Assembly (NCBI GenBank): GCA_050251615.1
Contig: JBFWMM010000007.1
Coordinates: forward strand, 14,317-78,316
Direction: 5' to 3'
Source: Sedimentisphaera sp050251615
GTDB lineage: Bacteria; Planctomycetota; Phycisphaerae; Sedimentisphaerales; Sedimentisphaeraceae
Length of the DNA: 64,000 nucleotides
Below the pieces are notes generated by a model that searched no databases, was not told the DNA's origin, and saw nothing but the letters and a program-made list of their open reading frames with translations. Positions 35,432-44,903 of this stretch are shown here, in pieces. How positions within the stretch are numbered: position 1 is the stretch's first letter; each line of letters starts with the position of its first letter. A program made the position numbers and the translations under genes.

Positions 35432-36082
35432 CTACGCCTTTCGGGACTTCCGCAACATAAGGGCCCCCATCCCCATAAGCGCAAGCGTCGCAGGCTCCGG
35501 CGTTTCGGTGATTTTCATGGCATTGATAATGCCATACTGAACATCTACGTTTGAAATAGTAACAACAAGATCGCCGTTGCCATCAAGCACTACTCCGTCC
35601 CAGACAAGCCAATCGTCAGAATGGCTTGTCCAGTGAGAAAGCTCATTTTCATCAGTAATGCCGGAATTGCTGTGGTCTGCAAAAAGGGAATTGACCAGTG
35701 CCGCAGTTTTTATCTGAGTAAAATTCGCTGTATGCGAGGCGACAATCTCAACCTTATACTGCGAAGCCGAGGAGAGGCCGGAAATTGTAAATGTCGAACT
35801 GGAATGGCTGACTAAGTCAAAATCATCCACTGCCGATTCATCCCATGCAAGTCCCGCAAAGTCTGAGCCGGAAAGTGAATTGAGCCAAGCATCTGAATGG
35901 GCAGAAACTCCAGATAAGGCGCCACCATTTGAATCTACTATTGAAAAGTAGTCGCCACCTGTGCTTCCTATGGAGTTCCAGCCGGTAGCGGGATCCATAG
36001 CATTATTACCAAAATCAAGATAGACAGTAACGGCGTGAGAGACAGCAAGAGGAACCAACAATAAGACAAAAAACTTTTTCAC
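35432..36082 (-). CDS. PEP-CTERM sorting-domain exported protein
   Basis: 216 residues. The GTG start at 36082 has AAGGTGG 5 nt upstream. It has a signal peptide (about 1-17), a Ser/Gly/Asp-rich beta-type body that contains DFGNNAMDPATGWNSIG and SGLSSASQYKVEIVASHT, and a textbook PEP-CTERM tail: TPEPATLALMGMGALMLRKS RKA (Pro-Glu-Pro, hydrophobic helix, basic end). Exosortase systems cleave such tails and deliver the proteins to the surface, often with exopolysaccharide. The EPS locus starts just upstream at 36.2 kb, in keeping with this. Function of the body is unknown. It has its own strong promoter. Confidence 0.88.
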   Translation of the reverse strand: MKKFFVLLLVPLAVSHAVTVYLDFGNNAMDPATGWNSIGSTGGDYFSIVDSNGGALSGVSAHSDAWLNSLSGSDFAGLAWDESAVDDFDLVSHSSSTFTISGLSSASQYKVEIVASHTANFTQIKTAALVNSLFADHSNSGITDENELSHWTSHSDDWLVWDGVVLDGNGDLVVTISNVDVQYGIINAMKITETPEPATLALMGMGALMLRKSRKA

Positions 36083-36136
36083 AATACCACCTTTTACATA
36101 TAAGAGTCAAAAAATGCGATAGAAAATGCCTTTCCC

Positions 36137-36165
36137 CTTATACAATATTGAAAAGCGAATGTCAA
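36137..36165 (-). promoter_or_regulatory. Strong sigma70 promoter of the PEP-CTERM gene
   Basis: TTGACA (36160-36165) and TATAAG (36137-36142) on the minus strand are 17 bp apart, about 55 bp upstream of the GTG start. Confidence 0.75.
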
Positions 36166-36196
36166 TAGCTATCTTAAAAAATCTCGCTATTTTTCG

Positions 36197-37108
36197 TTAT
36201 TTTTTGAAAAAATCTATCGTTTCTGCGAGTCCGGAGTCAAAATCGGCCGTTGGTGTAAACCCCGTGCCGAGCAATTTGTCCACGCTTGCGCGGCTGTGTT
36301 TCACATCACCTGCGCGCTGCGGCGCAAAGCGAATCTCCGAGCTTGAGCCGGTGAGTTTTATAATACGTGCGGCGAGTTCGGCGATTGTGATGCTGCCGCC
36401 GTAGGCCACGTTGTACACGCCGGCGGGGGCATCGGACTCAGCGAAAAACGCATTCGCCGCAACGACATCCTTCACATAGACGAAGTCGCGCGTCTGCTCG
36501 CCATCGCCGAAGATCGTGATTGGCTCGCCTCGCAGGGCTTTGTGGATGAAGATGGGCACCGCGGCGGCGTACTGGCTGCCGGGGTCCTGGCGCGGCCCGA
36601 ACACGTTGAAGTAGCGCAGGCAGGCGGTGTTGAGGAGCCCTTCGCCGCTGAACATACCGCAGTAGTACTCGCCATCGAGCTTGGTGATGGCGTAGGGGCT
36701 TTTCGGCTCGGGGTACATTGTCTCGACCTTCGGGACGATTGGATTGTCGCCGTAGTTCGCGGCGGACGTGCTGAAACAGAGCCGCTTGACGCCGGCATCC
36801 GACGATTCCTGCAAGACGTTGAGCAGGCCGCACACGTTTATATCCACGCACTCATGCGGCTTCTCCATAGACTCCGGAACGCTTATCATCGCCGCCAGAT
36901 GGAACACATAATCGCATCCGCGCACCGCATCGCGCACCGCCTGCCGGTCTGTTATCGAAGCATTCACGAACCGCACGTCGAAGCCGCGCAGATTCGCTTC
37001 GTAGCCCGAACGCAGATTATCCAGAACGACAATCTCCGCCCTGCCGCTGTAATGTTCGACTATATGCGAGCCGATGAACCCCGCCCCGCCTGTTACCAGG
37101 ATCTTCAT
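36197..37108 (-). CDS. NAD-dependent nucleotide-sugar epimerase (UDP-GlcNAc/UDP-Glc 4-epimerase-like)
   Basis: 303-residue extended SDR. It has the Rossmann motif GGAGFIGSH (7-15), catalytic Ser region STSAANYG and YAITK (Tyr-x3-Lys), and RYFNVFGPRQDP, which matches the WbpP/GalE-like group. It would interconvert UDP-GlcNAc and UDP-GalNAc or UDP-Glc and UDP-Gal; which one is not decidable by eye. It is the last gene of the EPS locus and overlaps the end of the sugar transferase gene by 4 nt (ATGA). Confidence 0.88.
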   Translation of the reverse strand: MKILVTGGAGFIGSHIVEHYSGRAEIVVLDNLRSGYEANLRGFDVRFVNASITDRQAVRDAVRGCDYVFHLAAMISVPESMEKPHECVDINVCGLLNVLQESSDAGVKRLCFSTSAANYGDNPIVPKVETMYPEPKSPYAITKLDGEYYCGMFSGEGLLNTACLRYFNVFGPRQDPGSQYAAAVPIFIHKALRGEPITIFGDGEQTRDFVYVKDVVAANAFFAESDAPAGVYNVAYGGSITIAELAARIIKLTGSSSEIRFAPQRAGDVKHSRASVDKLLGTGFTPTADFDSGLAETIDFFKK

Positions 37109-37779
37109 TTGAGATTCCTTAACTCTGCCGGCATTTCAGGCATACCCTTGAACATCTTTGCAACATCCAAACTCGGCTTTACGATTGCGAGAGCCGTCGC
37201 AAAAATCAGTTTGAAATCAAGCAGGAGAGATTTCATCTCTCCGTACCAAGCTTCAAGCTCGCCCTTGTAAGCCATTATCGCCGTATAGAGCTTGTCGCGG
37301 TCTTCCGCTGCATCACCCATAATCGCCTCTTCATCTCTGAATACTACCGAGCCGATGCCTGTTATTCCGGGCCTCAGCGATGCGATTTTGTCTTTGAGCT
37401 CATCAGGAAAGAAATTGAAGCATTCCTGCGTTTGCGGCCTCGGGCCGACAATAGCTATATCACCTCGAAGCACATTTATAATCTGCGGTAGCTCGTTTAT
37501 CTTAGTTTTGCGCAAAAACCTCCCGACTGGCAAAACGCGCGGGTCGTGCTGAAGGGTGATAGTACCCGTACCGATATTCGGACTGTTTTTGAGCATCGTC
37601 GCAAATTTCATCACGTTAAACGGCTTACCGTCTTTGCCCACTCGCTCCTGAAGATAGAACACTTCACCTTCACCGCTGAATCTCAGTATAATGATTATCA
37701 CAAGAAAAAGCGGGGCGAGAACTACCAATGCCAAAAGCGCCAGCAGAAAATCAATCAAACGCTTCATAAAGAAATACAT
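37105..37779 (-). CDS. Initiating polyprenyl-phosphate sugar-1-phosphate transferase
   Basis: 224 residues from ATG 37779 (GAGG 5 nt upstream). One N-terminal membrane helix (FLLALLALVVLAPLFLVIIII) is followed by the bacterial sugar transferase domain: RVGKDGKPFNVMKFATM, RFLRKTKINELPQIINVL, GDIAIVGPRPQ. It is the short, single-domain type (PglC/WecP-like). It loads the first sugar phosphate onto undecaprenyl phosphate. With the 4,6-dehydratase and LegC-like aminotransferase next to it, the first sugar may be a di-amino-sugar of bacillosamine type (inference). Confidence 0.93.
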   Translation of the reverse strand: MYFFMKRLIDFLLALLALVVLAPLFLVIIIILRFSGEGEVFYLQERVGKDGKPFNVMKFATMLKNSPNIGTGTITLQHDPRVLPVGRFLRKTKINELPQIINVLRGDIAIVGPRPQTQECFNFFPDELKDKIASLRPGITGIGSVVFRDEEAIMGDAAEDRDKLYTAIMAYKGELEAWYGEMKSLLLDFKLIFATALAIVKPSLDVAKMFKGMPEMPAELRNLK

Positions 37780-37786
37780 ATCTGCC

Positions 37787-38983
37787 TCACATCTTCTGGT
37801 CGAGATTTTTGCCCGTCTCGACATGGCTGAGCGTTGGAACTATTTTAATCATAGCCTCGACATAATCGCGCTTCGTCACATCGGGGTTTGCCTTGGCGGC
37901 TCTTGTAAAGCTCAGAAACTCTTCAAGAGCTTTCCGCTCGCAGAAGTGCCCTCTCTTTATCACGCCCACATTGCCAAAGCGCTCCATGTCAAGCGTTTCG
38001 TCTTTCACGTAGAATTCCTCATAGCCTTTTTCGCCGGAGGTATCTGTCTTGAAAAAATAACAAGGCCACTTACCCTGCGGGACAAGCTCCTCGACACGTG
38101 CCTTAGCCTCTTCCTCGCTCGCACATTCCACCGGTTCAAGCCCCATCTCATGCAACAGGTCAACCGCTATCTGCGAGAAAGTCTTCTCATCCTCCCCTGA
38201 AGAAAGCTTCGGGAAGAACACATCTCTGTTATCACCGAGTATCGCCGAAAGTACACATAACTCGCCGGCCTCTCTGTGTGAAATAAAATACCGCTTCACA
38301 TCATTCGGCGCCGAAAGCGGCTGCATCTTGTTGAGCCTCTCATGGAAACCGTGCGGCAGGCTGCCATCGGAAAACGCTACATTCGCAAACCGTGCAGTTG
38401 AGAAAGGCTGCTCTTCAGAGTAGTTCATGAGCACTTTCTCCATCACCATCTTGCTCGCCCCCATCATATTGGCAGGGTTTGCGGCCTTGTCAGACGATAC
38501 GGAGAACACCTTTCGGAACTTGTACGGAACTGATTCAAGAAAATCGTTCAGGAACACCACGTTTGTGTCCAGCATACGCATCAGGCAGTATATATCCTTC
38601 TCAGAACGTACATGCTTTATGGCGGAAAGGTTGAAGAGGTAATCAAAGGGCTCAGTCTCAGCGAAGTACCTGTCAAACTCTGTGCTTCCCAGCCCGATGG
38701 GCATAGTTTTGAAATCCGCGGGAACTGTAACTCCATCGGAAGACCTCAAATCTCTGACCACCTCAACAAGATTGTTCTCGCTGATGTCAATCAGAGAAAC
38801 CGCAGACGGATTAAACCTCAGAAGCGTCTTTACAACAGACGAACCGATAGAGCCGGCCGCGCCTATAACCGCTATTCTGCTACCGCCTATCGCACCGGCA
38901 AGCTCTTTCGCGTTGGCTTGAATATCACCGGCAAAAAAAGATTCCTTGCGGCCCGTAATAACGTACTCGTATTTAAGATTCAT
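37787..38983 (-). CDS. UDP-GlcNAc 4,6-dehydratase-like (CapD/FlaA1/LegB family)
   Basis: 398 residues. Rossmann motif GAAGSIGSS (about 42-50) and the family block SSDKAANPANMMGASK (catalytic Lys-bearing MGASK replaces YxxxK, as in CapD/FlaA1 short forms) are clear. A C-terminal extension of about 110 residues goes beyond the SDR core. These enzymes make 4-keto-6-deoxy UDP-sugars. The aminotransferase upstream (overlap 11 nt) would aminate C4, giving a bacillosamine or legionaminic-type precursor. Confidence 0.85.
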   Translation of the reverse strand: MNLKYEYVITGRKESFFAGDIQANAKELAGAIGGSRIAVIGAAGSIGSSVVKTLLRFNPSAVSLIDISENNLVEVVRDLRSSDGVTVPADFKTMPIGLGSTEFDRYFAETEPFDYLFNLSAIKHVRSEKDIYCLMRMLDTNVVFLNDFLESVPYKFRKVFSVSSDKAANPANMMGASKMVMEKVLMNYSEEQPFSTARFANVAFSDGSLPHGFHERLNKMQPLSAPNDVKRYFISHREAGELCVLSAILGDNRDVFFPKLSSGEDEKTFSQIAVDLLHEMGLEPVECASEEEAKARVEELVPQGKWPCYFFKTDTSGEKGYEEFYVKDETLDMERFGNVGVIKRGHFCERKALEEFLSFTRAAKANPDVTKRDYVEAMIKIVPTLSHVETGKNLDQKM

Positions 38984-40157
38984 TTTCTATCTTTCCGCAA
39001 TCTTCAAGCACCTTGCATACTCGTTCAATTTCCGCATCGGTGATGCCGCTTGAGCAGGGAATGTTGACAACATGCTCGAAGTAGTATTCGGCTTTCTTTA
39101 TGTCGTAGGCAAGGCAATCTTTATACGGCTTCTGATGGTGGTTGAGGTTCCAAACAGGCCGCGCCTGTATATTATTTTCGGTAAATATGCCAATGAGCTC
39201 ATCTCGGCTGAGCGGGTAGCTGTCTTCAATGAACAGCGAATAGAACCAGTAGTTCGAATCGCAGTAATCGGGAATTTCAATGAGCCTCAGGCCGTCAATT
39301 TCGCTTATTGCCTGCTTGTATTTTTCGTAGCTCGCCTTTTTGTGAGCGATGAAATTATCGAGCTGCTCCATCTGGCCGAGCCCGATTGCCGCCTGTATCG
39401 CGGTGAGCCGGTAGTTGTAGCCAACCTCATCGTGAACATAGTACAACGGGTCATCTTTGGCCTGCGTGGTCAGGTATCTGGCCTTGGCAACCTTATCCTT
39501 ACCCCGAGAAACGATCATCCCGCCTCCGCCGCAAGTGATTATCTTGTTGCCGTTGAACGAGAAACAGCCAAAGTCGCCGATGGTACCGGCATACTTGCCG
39601 GCGTATCTGCCGGAATTGACTTTGGAACCGAGCGCCTCGGTAGCATCCTCCACTACGGGCAGACCATACTGCCGCGCAGAATCCATTATCGGCTCCATGT
39701 TGCAAACTGAGCCGAATATGTGTACAGGCACAATCGCCGCTATGCGCTTGCCGCTTGCCTTATTGTAAACACCGCCGTCCCTTTGTTCGCAGCCCTCCGA
39801 CAGGAATGCGGCGAGGTTCTCAGGCTGCATGTTCATGTAGTCGTCGCAATCAACGAACACAGGCTCGCAGTGCAGGTAACGCACGACATTGATTGGAGCG
39901 ATAAACGTCAGCGCGGGCACAATAACCTCTTCGCCGGGCTTTACGCCACACAGCAAAAGCGAGATGTGCAGAGCGGATGTACCGTTGACGCAGGCGCAGG
40001 CGCCGCCTGCCGAGCCTACGTAATCGGCGAGATAATCCTCAAACTTGGAGACATAGGCGCCGGATGTGGACACCCATTCGCTCTCCATGCAGTCGTTTAC
40101 ATATTTCTTTTCATTCCCGCCGAAATACGGCGCGGAAAGCAAAATCAAATCATTCAT
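38973..40157 (-). CDS. LegC/PglE-like PLP-dependent sugar aminotransferase
   Basis: 394-residue DegT/DnrJ/EryC1 aminotransferase. PLP Lys lies in FSFNGNKIITCGGGG; the substrate-binding VNGTSALHISLLLCGVKPGEEVIVPALTF block is typical, and the LLSAPYFGGNEKKYVNDC start matches the LegC group. It probably adds the 4-amino group to the product of the neighbouring dehydratase. A probable promoter lies 60-90 nt upstream (40221-40248), so the last four genes of the locus may also be expressed separately. Confidence 0.9.
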   Translation of the reverse strand: MNDLILLSAPYFGGNEKKYVNDCMESEWVSTSGAYVSKFEDYLADYVGSAGGACACVNGTSALHISLLLCGVKPGEEVIVPALTFIAPINVVRYLHCEPVFVDCDDYMNMQPENLAAFLSEGCEQRDGGVYNKASGKRIAAIVPVHIFGSVCNMEPIMDSARQYGLPVVEDATEALGSKVNSGRYAGKYAGTIGDFGCFSFNGNKIITCGGGGMIVSRGKDKVAKARYLTTQAKDDPLYYVHDEVGYNYRLTAIQAAIGLGQMEQLDNFIAHKKASYEKYKQAISEIDGLRLIEIPDYCDSNYWFYSLFIEDSYPLSRDELIGIFTENNIQARPVWNLNHHQKPYKDCLAYDIKKAEYYFEHVVNIPCSSGITDAEIERVCKVLEDCGKIENES

Positions 40158-40220
40158 AATATGTACCGGTTGGTTTTAACCTTAAATACTCTCCGCCATA
40201 CATCAGCCGAGCAATATCAG

Positions 40221-40248
40221 ATTATCGCTAAACGGCAGTAAATATCAA
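40221..40248 (-). promoter_or_regulatory. Possible internal promoter of the EPS locus
   Basis: TTGATA (40243-40248) and GATAAT (40221-40226) on the minus strand, 16 bp apart, lie in the largest gap (127 nt) of this part of the locus, upstream of the LegC-like gene. Confidence 0.4.
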
Positions 40249-40284
40249 TTTACTTACGCAATAAAACCGTACTATCCCAGCCAA

Positions 40285-41442
40285 TCAAACACGTACTTGC
40301 TCGAAGCGAGTGATAAAATCAACGGTTTTCCTCGCAGTACGCTCACTCACCCTCGTATGCAAAGGCAGATTCACGGTTTGCGCAGAGGCCCTATCCGCTT
40401 CAGGGCACATGCCTATCGTATATCCATATTTACCAAGCGGGGTCTCGTGAGGATGCAGGGCACATTCAAACCAGCTGCCAAGCTCAATACCATGCTTTGA
40501 GGCGGCTTCTAACGCCGCTTCTTTATCCGTTATCCGAACAGGATAACGAACCATAACAGGATCCTGTACTGATTTGTCATACTGTCTCGGTTGCCAGCCA
40601 TGGCCGGCAAGGAGCTTATCGTAAAGGTTGGCGATTTCCCTCCTGTGCGCCATGTTCTCCGGGAGCTTTTTGAGTTTGCGCACCCCCTCTGCCGCCTGAA
40701 CATTGCTCATAGCTTTGAAGAACCCTTTCGGCATAACCGGCTCAAATTCTTCATTAGAGGAAGAGCCGACAACAATCCCTTTCCGCGTCAGCCATCGGAA
40801 GATTTCTTGAGCAAGCGCAGTCGTCCTGGGATAGATAAACATCTTGTAGATAAGGAGTTGCGCTTGAAGCATTGCAGCCTCTTTGAAAGACGGCTGTATC
40901 AACTCTGCCAGACAGAGCTTCTCGATGGCCTCAGCTGTCTCAGGCGAACTTGTAGCCGCGATACCCCCGATTCCGGTAGTGTAGGGCTTATTCCATTGGC
41001 CGGAGAAATACGTGGCGGCGCCGAACGTTCCGGCGAGCTTGCCTTTGTATGTCGAGCCAACGCACAGGCAACAGTCTTCGATGACCGTAATACCTTTCGC
41101 CTGCGCAATGGCCATTATCGGCTCCATATCGCAGACGTATCCATAAGTATGCTGCGCTATAATCAGCTTGGTACGCGGGGTAATCGCAGCCTCAAGAAGA
41201 TTGACGTCCATATTGAACGTATGCGGTTCAATATCCACATACCTGGCCTCCGCTCCAACATACTTTATGGGATTAACATCCATAACGCAGGTGTATCCCG
41301 GCAAAATAACCTCATCACCCTCACCAATGCCAAGAGCTCTAAGAATGGCATACAGCGCCACCCGCCCTTTCCAGAAGGTAAAGGCGTTAGAATGATCAAA
41401 ATTACCCCGAAATATTTCTGTGTATTTTTTCTGTCCGTGCAT
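40285..41442 (-). CDS. DegT/DnrJ/EryC1 family PLP aminotransferase
   Basis: 385 residues from ATG 41442 (MHGQKKYTEIFRG). PLP Lys in SGQWNKPYTTGIGG; the Asp that binds pyridine nitrogen is in VIEDCCLCVGS. It differs clearly from the LegC-like protein next door (starts WKGRVALYAILRALGIGEGD) and belongs to a branch seen in polysaccharide loci without a well-known substrate. It would aminate another keto-sugar. Confidence 0.85.
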   Translation of the reverse strand: MHGQKKYTEIFRGNFDHSNAFTFWKGRVALYAILRALGIGEGDEVILPGYTCVMDVNPIKYVGAEARYVDIEPHTFNMDVNLLEAAITPRTKLIIAQHTYGYVCDMEPIMAIAQAKGITVIEDCCLCVGSTYKGKLAGTFGAATYFSGQWNKPYTTGIGGIAATSSPETAEAIEKLCLAELIQPSFKEAAMLQAQLLIYKMFIYPRTTALAQEIFRWLTRKGIVVGSSSNEEFEPVMPKGFFKAMSNVQAAEGVRKLKKLPENMAHRREIANLYDKLLAGHGWQPRQYDKSVQDPVMVRYPVRITDKEAALEAASKHGIELGSWFECALHPHETPLGKYGYTIGMCPEADRASAQTVNLPLHTRVSERTARKTVDFITRFEQVRV

Positions 41443-41469
41443 GATACCCAATTGTTAGTTAAATGTTAT

Positions 41470-42516
41470 CTATCTTGAGGCCTGAAACTCACTGCTGTGT
41501 GGCAGACCCGCACCCCTAAGCAGGACAAATCGAACAATCCCCCAAATCATTCCAAAACCATAACCGAAATGCAATATGACCAATATGAGTGGTGTCACCA
41601 AAGCATATTTAAGCGATGCGTTTCTTGCCACCGTAGCAAAACCATATGCTATACCGAGCAAGTAAATCAGGACCTCTGCAATCAGCAAATAACAAAACAC
41701 AGGAAAGATAGCTGTCATAATCGCAAGTACTCCCAAGCTTACAACGAGCCCCAATGGGGCAAGTTGCCTCAACGACATTACTGATTTGTGTTTTTGCATT
41801 GTTTTGATTCTCCAAAAGCCATATTGGGAGTACTGCCGCCAGAGCTTTTTCAGTGAACTGCGAGAGTAATAGATACTCTTAATTGAACTTGAAAGCCATA
41901 TCTTGCCGCCTGCTTTGAGAATTCTGAGATTAAAATCATCATCTTGATTTCTCACGAGCCCTTCGTCAAAGTAACCTATTTTGTCAATAATCCATTTGTG
42001 ATGGGTTCCAAAGGCCAAAGTATCGACCCAGCCCTCATATCCGCCTCTGCGAAACATAGAATTGCCAACACCAACGCACGTCTGCATAGCCTGCGAGATG
42101 GCTTTGCCTATATAGCTTGATGATACTGTAGTAATCGCACCACCGGCCACCCAGGCTTCCTTGTTTGCCTGAAGACATTCTACCGTTTTTCTTATATAAT
42201 CAGCTGGAAACTCAGCGTGTCCATCGAGCCGGGTAAACATATCACCCTTCATTTCACGAAGTCCGATATTCATTGCGTGGGGAACGATTTTCTGCGCGTT
42301 GTCAATCAAGCGTACACGAGAGTCAGAGGCGGCTATTTGAAGAACTATCTCCCTTGTCCCATCATCGCTCATACCATCAACTACAAGCACTTCCATCTTG
42401 TCTCGTGGGTAGTCATTGCTCAGAACGCTCTGAATAGCAGCTTTTATAAAGTCTGCTTCATTTCGAATGGGCATAATGACGCTGACAAATGGATATTCCG
42501 CAATTGATTGACTCAT
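41470..42516 (-). CDS. Family 2 glycosyltransferase with C-terminal membrane helices
   Basis: 348 residues. The GT-A fold starts with VSVIMPIRNEADFIKAAIQS; the DxD-type site is RLDGH, and the acceptor region is NQDDDFNLRI. Three to four membrane helices close the protein (about 240-330), as in ExoA-type succinoglycan transferases. It overlaps the upstream gene by 1 nt (TAATG). It adds a sugar to the lipid-linked repeat at the cytoplasmic face. Confidence 0.9.
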   Translation of the reverse strand: MSQSIAEYPFVSVIMPIRNEADFIKAAIQSVLSNDYPRDKMEVLVVDGMSDDGTREIVLQIAASDSRVRLIDNAQKIVPHAMNIGLREMKGDMFTRLDGHAEFPADYIRKTVECLQANKEAWVAGGAITTVSSSYIGKAISQAMQTCVGVGNSMFRRGGYEGWVDTLAFGTHHKWIIDKIGYFDEGLVRNQDDDFNLRILKAGGKIWLSSSIKSIYYSRSSLKKLWRQYSQYGFWRIKTMQKHKSVMSLRQLAPLGLVVSLGVLAIMTAIFPVFCYLLIAEVLIYLLGIAYGFATVARNASLKYALVTPLILVILHFGYGFGMIWGIVRFVLLRGAGLPHSSEFQASR

Positions 42517-43715
42517 TAACTATGTTTCTCCAATACAGCCAACACTTTCGAGGCCGCACATTCCAATGAAAACTTACTTTCCGCCAACTTTCTGGCTTTG
42601 ACCGCACAAGATTTTAGCAATTTTGTTTCCTTTTTCAATCTGAGCAGGTTATCCGCAAACTGATTCAGGTTATATTGCTCGCATCCAAGCCCTGCGCCGG
42701 CGGCCTCTATCAGTTCCCGTTGCCAACCTGAATAGTTCAGCAGAACTGGTTTCCCCGCGGCAAGAGAATCGAAAAACTTGTTCGCCGAGTTATGCTCTAA
42801 AATGGGATAATCCGCAAATATAACAGCAGACACATCACAAGCGGCAACATACGCCGGCATCTGCGCTTTGGGTACGTTTCCGGTAAACTCAACATTATCC
42901 AGAGCAAGCTCTTCTACCATCTTTTCCAATGGCAATTTTGTTGCTCCGTCCCCAACGATCACAAAGCGAATATCTTCATGCTCCCGTAAGCAATGAGCCG
43001 CTTGCACAAGAAAATCAAGGCCGTTTGCCTTTCCCATTGAGCCAAAGTGCATAACGATGAACTTGCCATTCCATCGCTTTTCTCTGCGAACAGCAGAACC
43101 ATCTATGTGAGGCCCGAACCGTTCAATATCAGAGCAGTTCGGCGCAACAACCACGTTCTTATGCGTCCGGCCGAGAACAGACACTACCCCATCTCTCATT
43201 CCGGGGGAAAGGGCAATGATTGAAGAAGCACCTCGATAAATAGCTTTTTCAAGCCGCCTGGCCACGAATATCACCACAGGATTCTTCAGTATTCCAAGAG
43301 CGACCGGCACCTCAGGCCACTGGTCACGAACCTCAAAGATATAGGGGACTCGCTTGAGAGATTTAAGCACCATGGCAGGCACGCCCACTGTAAGAGGGGT
43401 ACTGGTCGCATAGACCATATCCACATCTCGTTCCTTCATGCCGGCGATAATAGCGCCGAACATAAATGACACAAACGAACATACGCGCCTTAAAAAACTC
43501 TGCTTATTGCTGTACTTGCCTCCCACCATCACCACCTTGATGCCATCAACATACTGCGGTTCGATTGAATACTCAAGGCCACCGATGTCATAATGTCCTG
43601 TTACTACAGTAACTTTATGGCCGGCCGCAACCCAGCGCCTGGCAAACTCATACGAGCGAGTTCCCGTACTGCCTGCCGGTGTTGCAAAATGCTGATGGAT
43701 ATAGAGGATCTTCAC
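42516..43715 (-). CDS. Family 4 glycosyltransferase (WbuB/FnlC-neighbour type)
   Basis: 399 residues, GT-B fold. N-terminal YIHQHFATPAGSTGTRSYEFAR is typical of WbuB-like L-FucNAc transferases; the C-terminal nucleotide-sugar site is NKFFDSLAAGKPVLLNYSGW. The donor cannot be fixed from sequence. It overlaps the next upstream gene by 4 nt. Confidence 0.9.
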   Translation of the reverse strand: MKILYIHQHFATPAGSTGTRSYEFARRWVAAGHKVTVVTGHYDIGGLEYSIEPQYVDGIKVVMVGGKYSNKQSFLRRVCSFVSFMFGAIIAGMKERDVDMVYATSTPLTVGVPAMVLKSLKRVPYIFEVRDQWPEVPVALGILKNPVVIFVARRLEKAIYRGASSIIALSPGMRDGVVSVLGRTHKNVVVAPNCSDIERFGPHIDGSAVRREKRWNGKFIVMHFGSMGKANGLDFLVQAAHCLREHEDIRFVIVGDGATKLPLEKMVEELALDNVEFTGNVPKAQMPAYVAACDVSAVIFADYPILEHNSANKFFDSLAAGKPVLLNYSGWQRELIEAAGAGLGCEQYNLNQFADNLLRLKKETKLLKSCAVKARKLAESKFSLECAASKVLAVLEKHS

Positions 43716-44902
43716 TTTACGGATTGCTCCATGAAGCCAATAATTGACCTGGCTCTAACATCTACATCAAACGGTTGAGATCGCTTCAATGATGCAACAG
43801 CTAATCTCTGACGCAAGGAAGGATTCTCTTTAAGAATGAGTATGGCTTTCGTGAGACCATCAACGTCTTCTGGATCTACTCTAATAGACATTTCTTCTGA
43901 AAGCAAGTCATCATTGAACTTTCCTTTGGAACTAACCACTGGCAATCCGCACGCCATAGCCTCAACAATAGCGTTACAAGACCCTTCACCCTTTGTAGGG
44001 AGTACGAAGATATCGCTCGAAGAAAGCAAATGTGGAATTTCAACAGGCGACATTGAACGACTCAGCAGAACCTTTCCCCTTTCTTGATAAGGAAGGTTTC
44101 TCCCAGCAAAAACAACGCTGACGTCATCCAGAGATTCAACTGCCTTTAGTACCCTGTCTTGCCCCTTCCTGTCGCTGTAGTGCCCAACACAACAGACGAT
44201 AAAAGCTTTCTGTGGTAGTCCAAGTTTTGCACGGCTATCTTCTCTATTTCTATAGCAGAATTTTTTGAGATCTGTTCCATTGGGCAACACCTTTATTTTC
44301 TCAACAGGATACTCTGTAATCTTGCTAACTGCGCTTGCCAAGAGAGAAGAATTCACAATTACACCGGCGGCTTTACGAATCTCTCTTTTTGCAAGCTCCA
44401 CTCCATATGGATCAATAGACCAGATGCTGTCAGTACTATCTACACTTTCCCCCATACCGGGAAACGCAGGAATACCCAACTTATTCCCCAATCTTATAGC
44501 TGAAACACCGCCTGTGTATAGGAAATGTCCATATAAAAAATCAAATCCTAAACCCTCCTTAGACATGGTCTTTTCTACAGATTTTGTGAAGCTGTTCAAC
44601 ATCGCAAGTTGAGGATTCAAAAAACCTAACCTGACAAGTCCGCCTCGGCCCCAGTATTGAATAAATCGGGGGCGGTAAACCCGAATTTGCCCACCACCCT
44701 CAACGGACTCAATAGACATATAAGGATACCGCGCACGCCGAACAGACTTTCTAACGTTTACGGGTGAAAAGACCGTACAGTCAACGCCTACCCGTGAAAA
44801 GGCATGAGCAAGTTGTTGTACAAATGCATAGTTTGATGGATTAGCCGGAGATGGGTATCCGCCTGTAATTATGCCAATTCTCTTTTTCGCCTGATTCTGC
44901 AA
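43712..44902 (-). CDS. Family 4 glycosyltransferase
   Basis: 396 residues, GT-B. Donor-site motif EGSCNAIVEAMACGLPVVSS (E-x7-E). The start is probably TTG 44902, immediately after the upstream gene's TAG, with AGG 8 nt before it. N-terminal IGIITGGYPSPANPSNYAFV is typical for the WcaL/EpsF-like group. Confidence 0.9.
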   Translation of the reverse strand: MQNQAKKRIGIITGGYPSPANPSNYAFVQQLAHAFSRVGVDCTVFSPVNVRKSVRRARYPYMSIESVEGGGQIRVYRPRFIQYWGRGGLVRLGFLNPQLAMLNSFTKSVEKTMSKEGLGFDFLYGHFLYTGGVSAIRLGNKLGIPAFPGMGESVDSTDSIWSIDPYGVELAKREIRKAAGVIVNSSLLASAVSKITEYPVEKIKVLPNGTDLKKFCYRNREDSRAKLGLPQKAFIVCCVGHYSDRKGQDRVLKAVESLDDVSVVFAGRNLPYQERGKVLLSRSMSPVEIPHLLSSSDIFVLPTKGEGSCNAIVEAMACGLPVVSSKGKFNDDLLSEEMSIRVDPEDVDGLTKAILILKENPSLRQRLAVASLKRSQPFDVDVRARSIIGFMEQSVK

Positions 44903-44903
44903 A

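Noticed and set aside
42516..43715. Specific donor assignment (L-FucNAc) for the WbuB-like glycosyltransferase
   Set aside because: The N-terminus resembles WbuB, but no FnlA/B/C genes are present in the window to make the donor.
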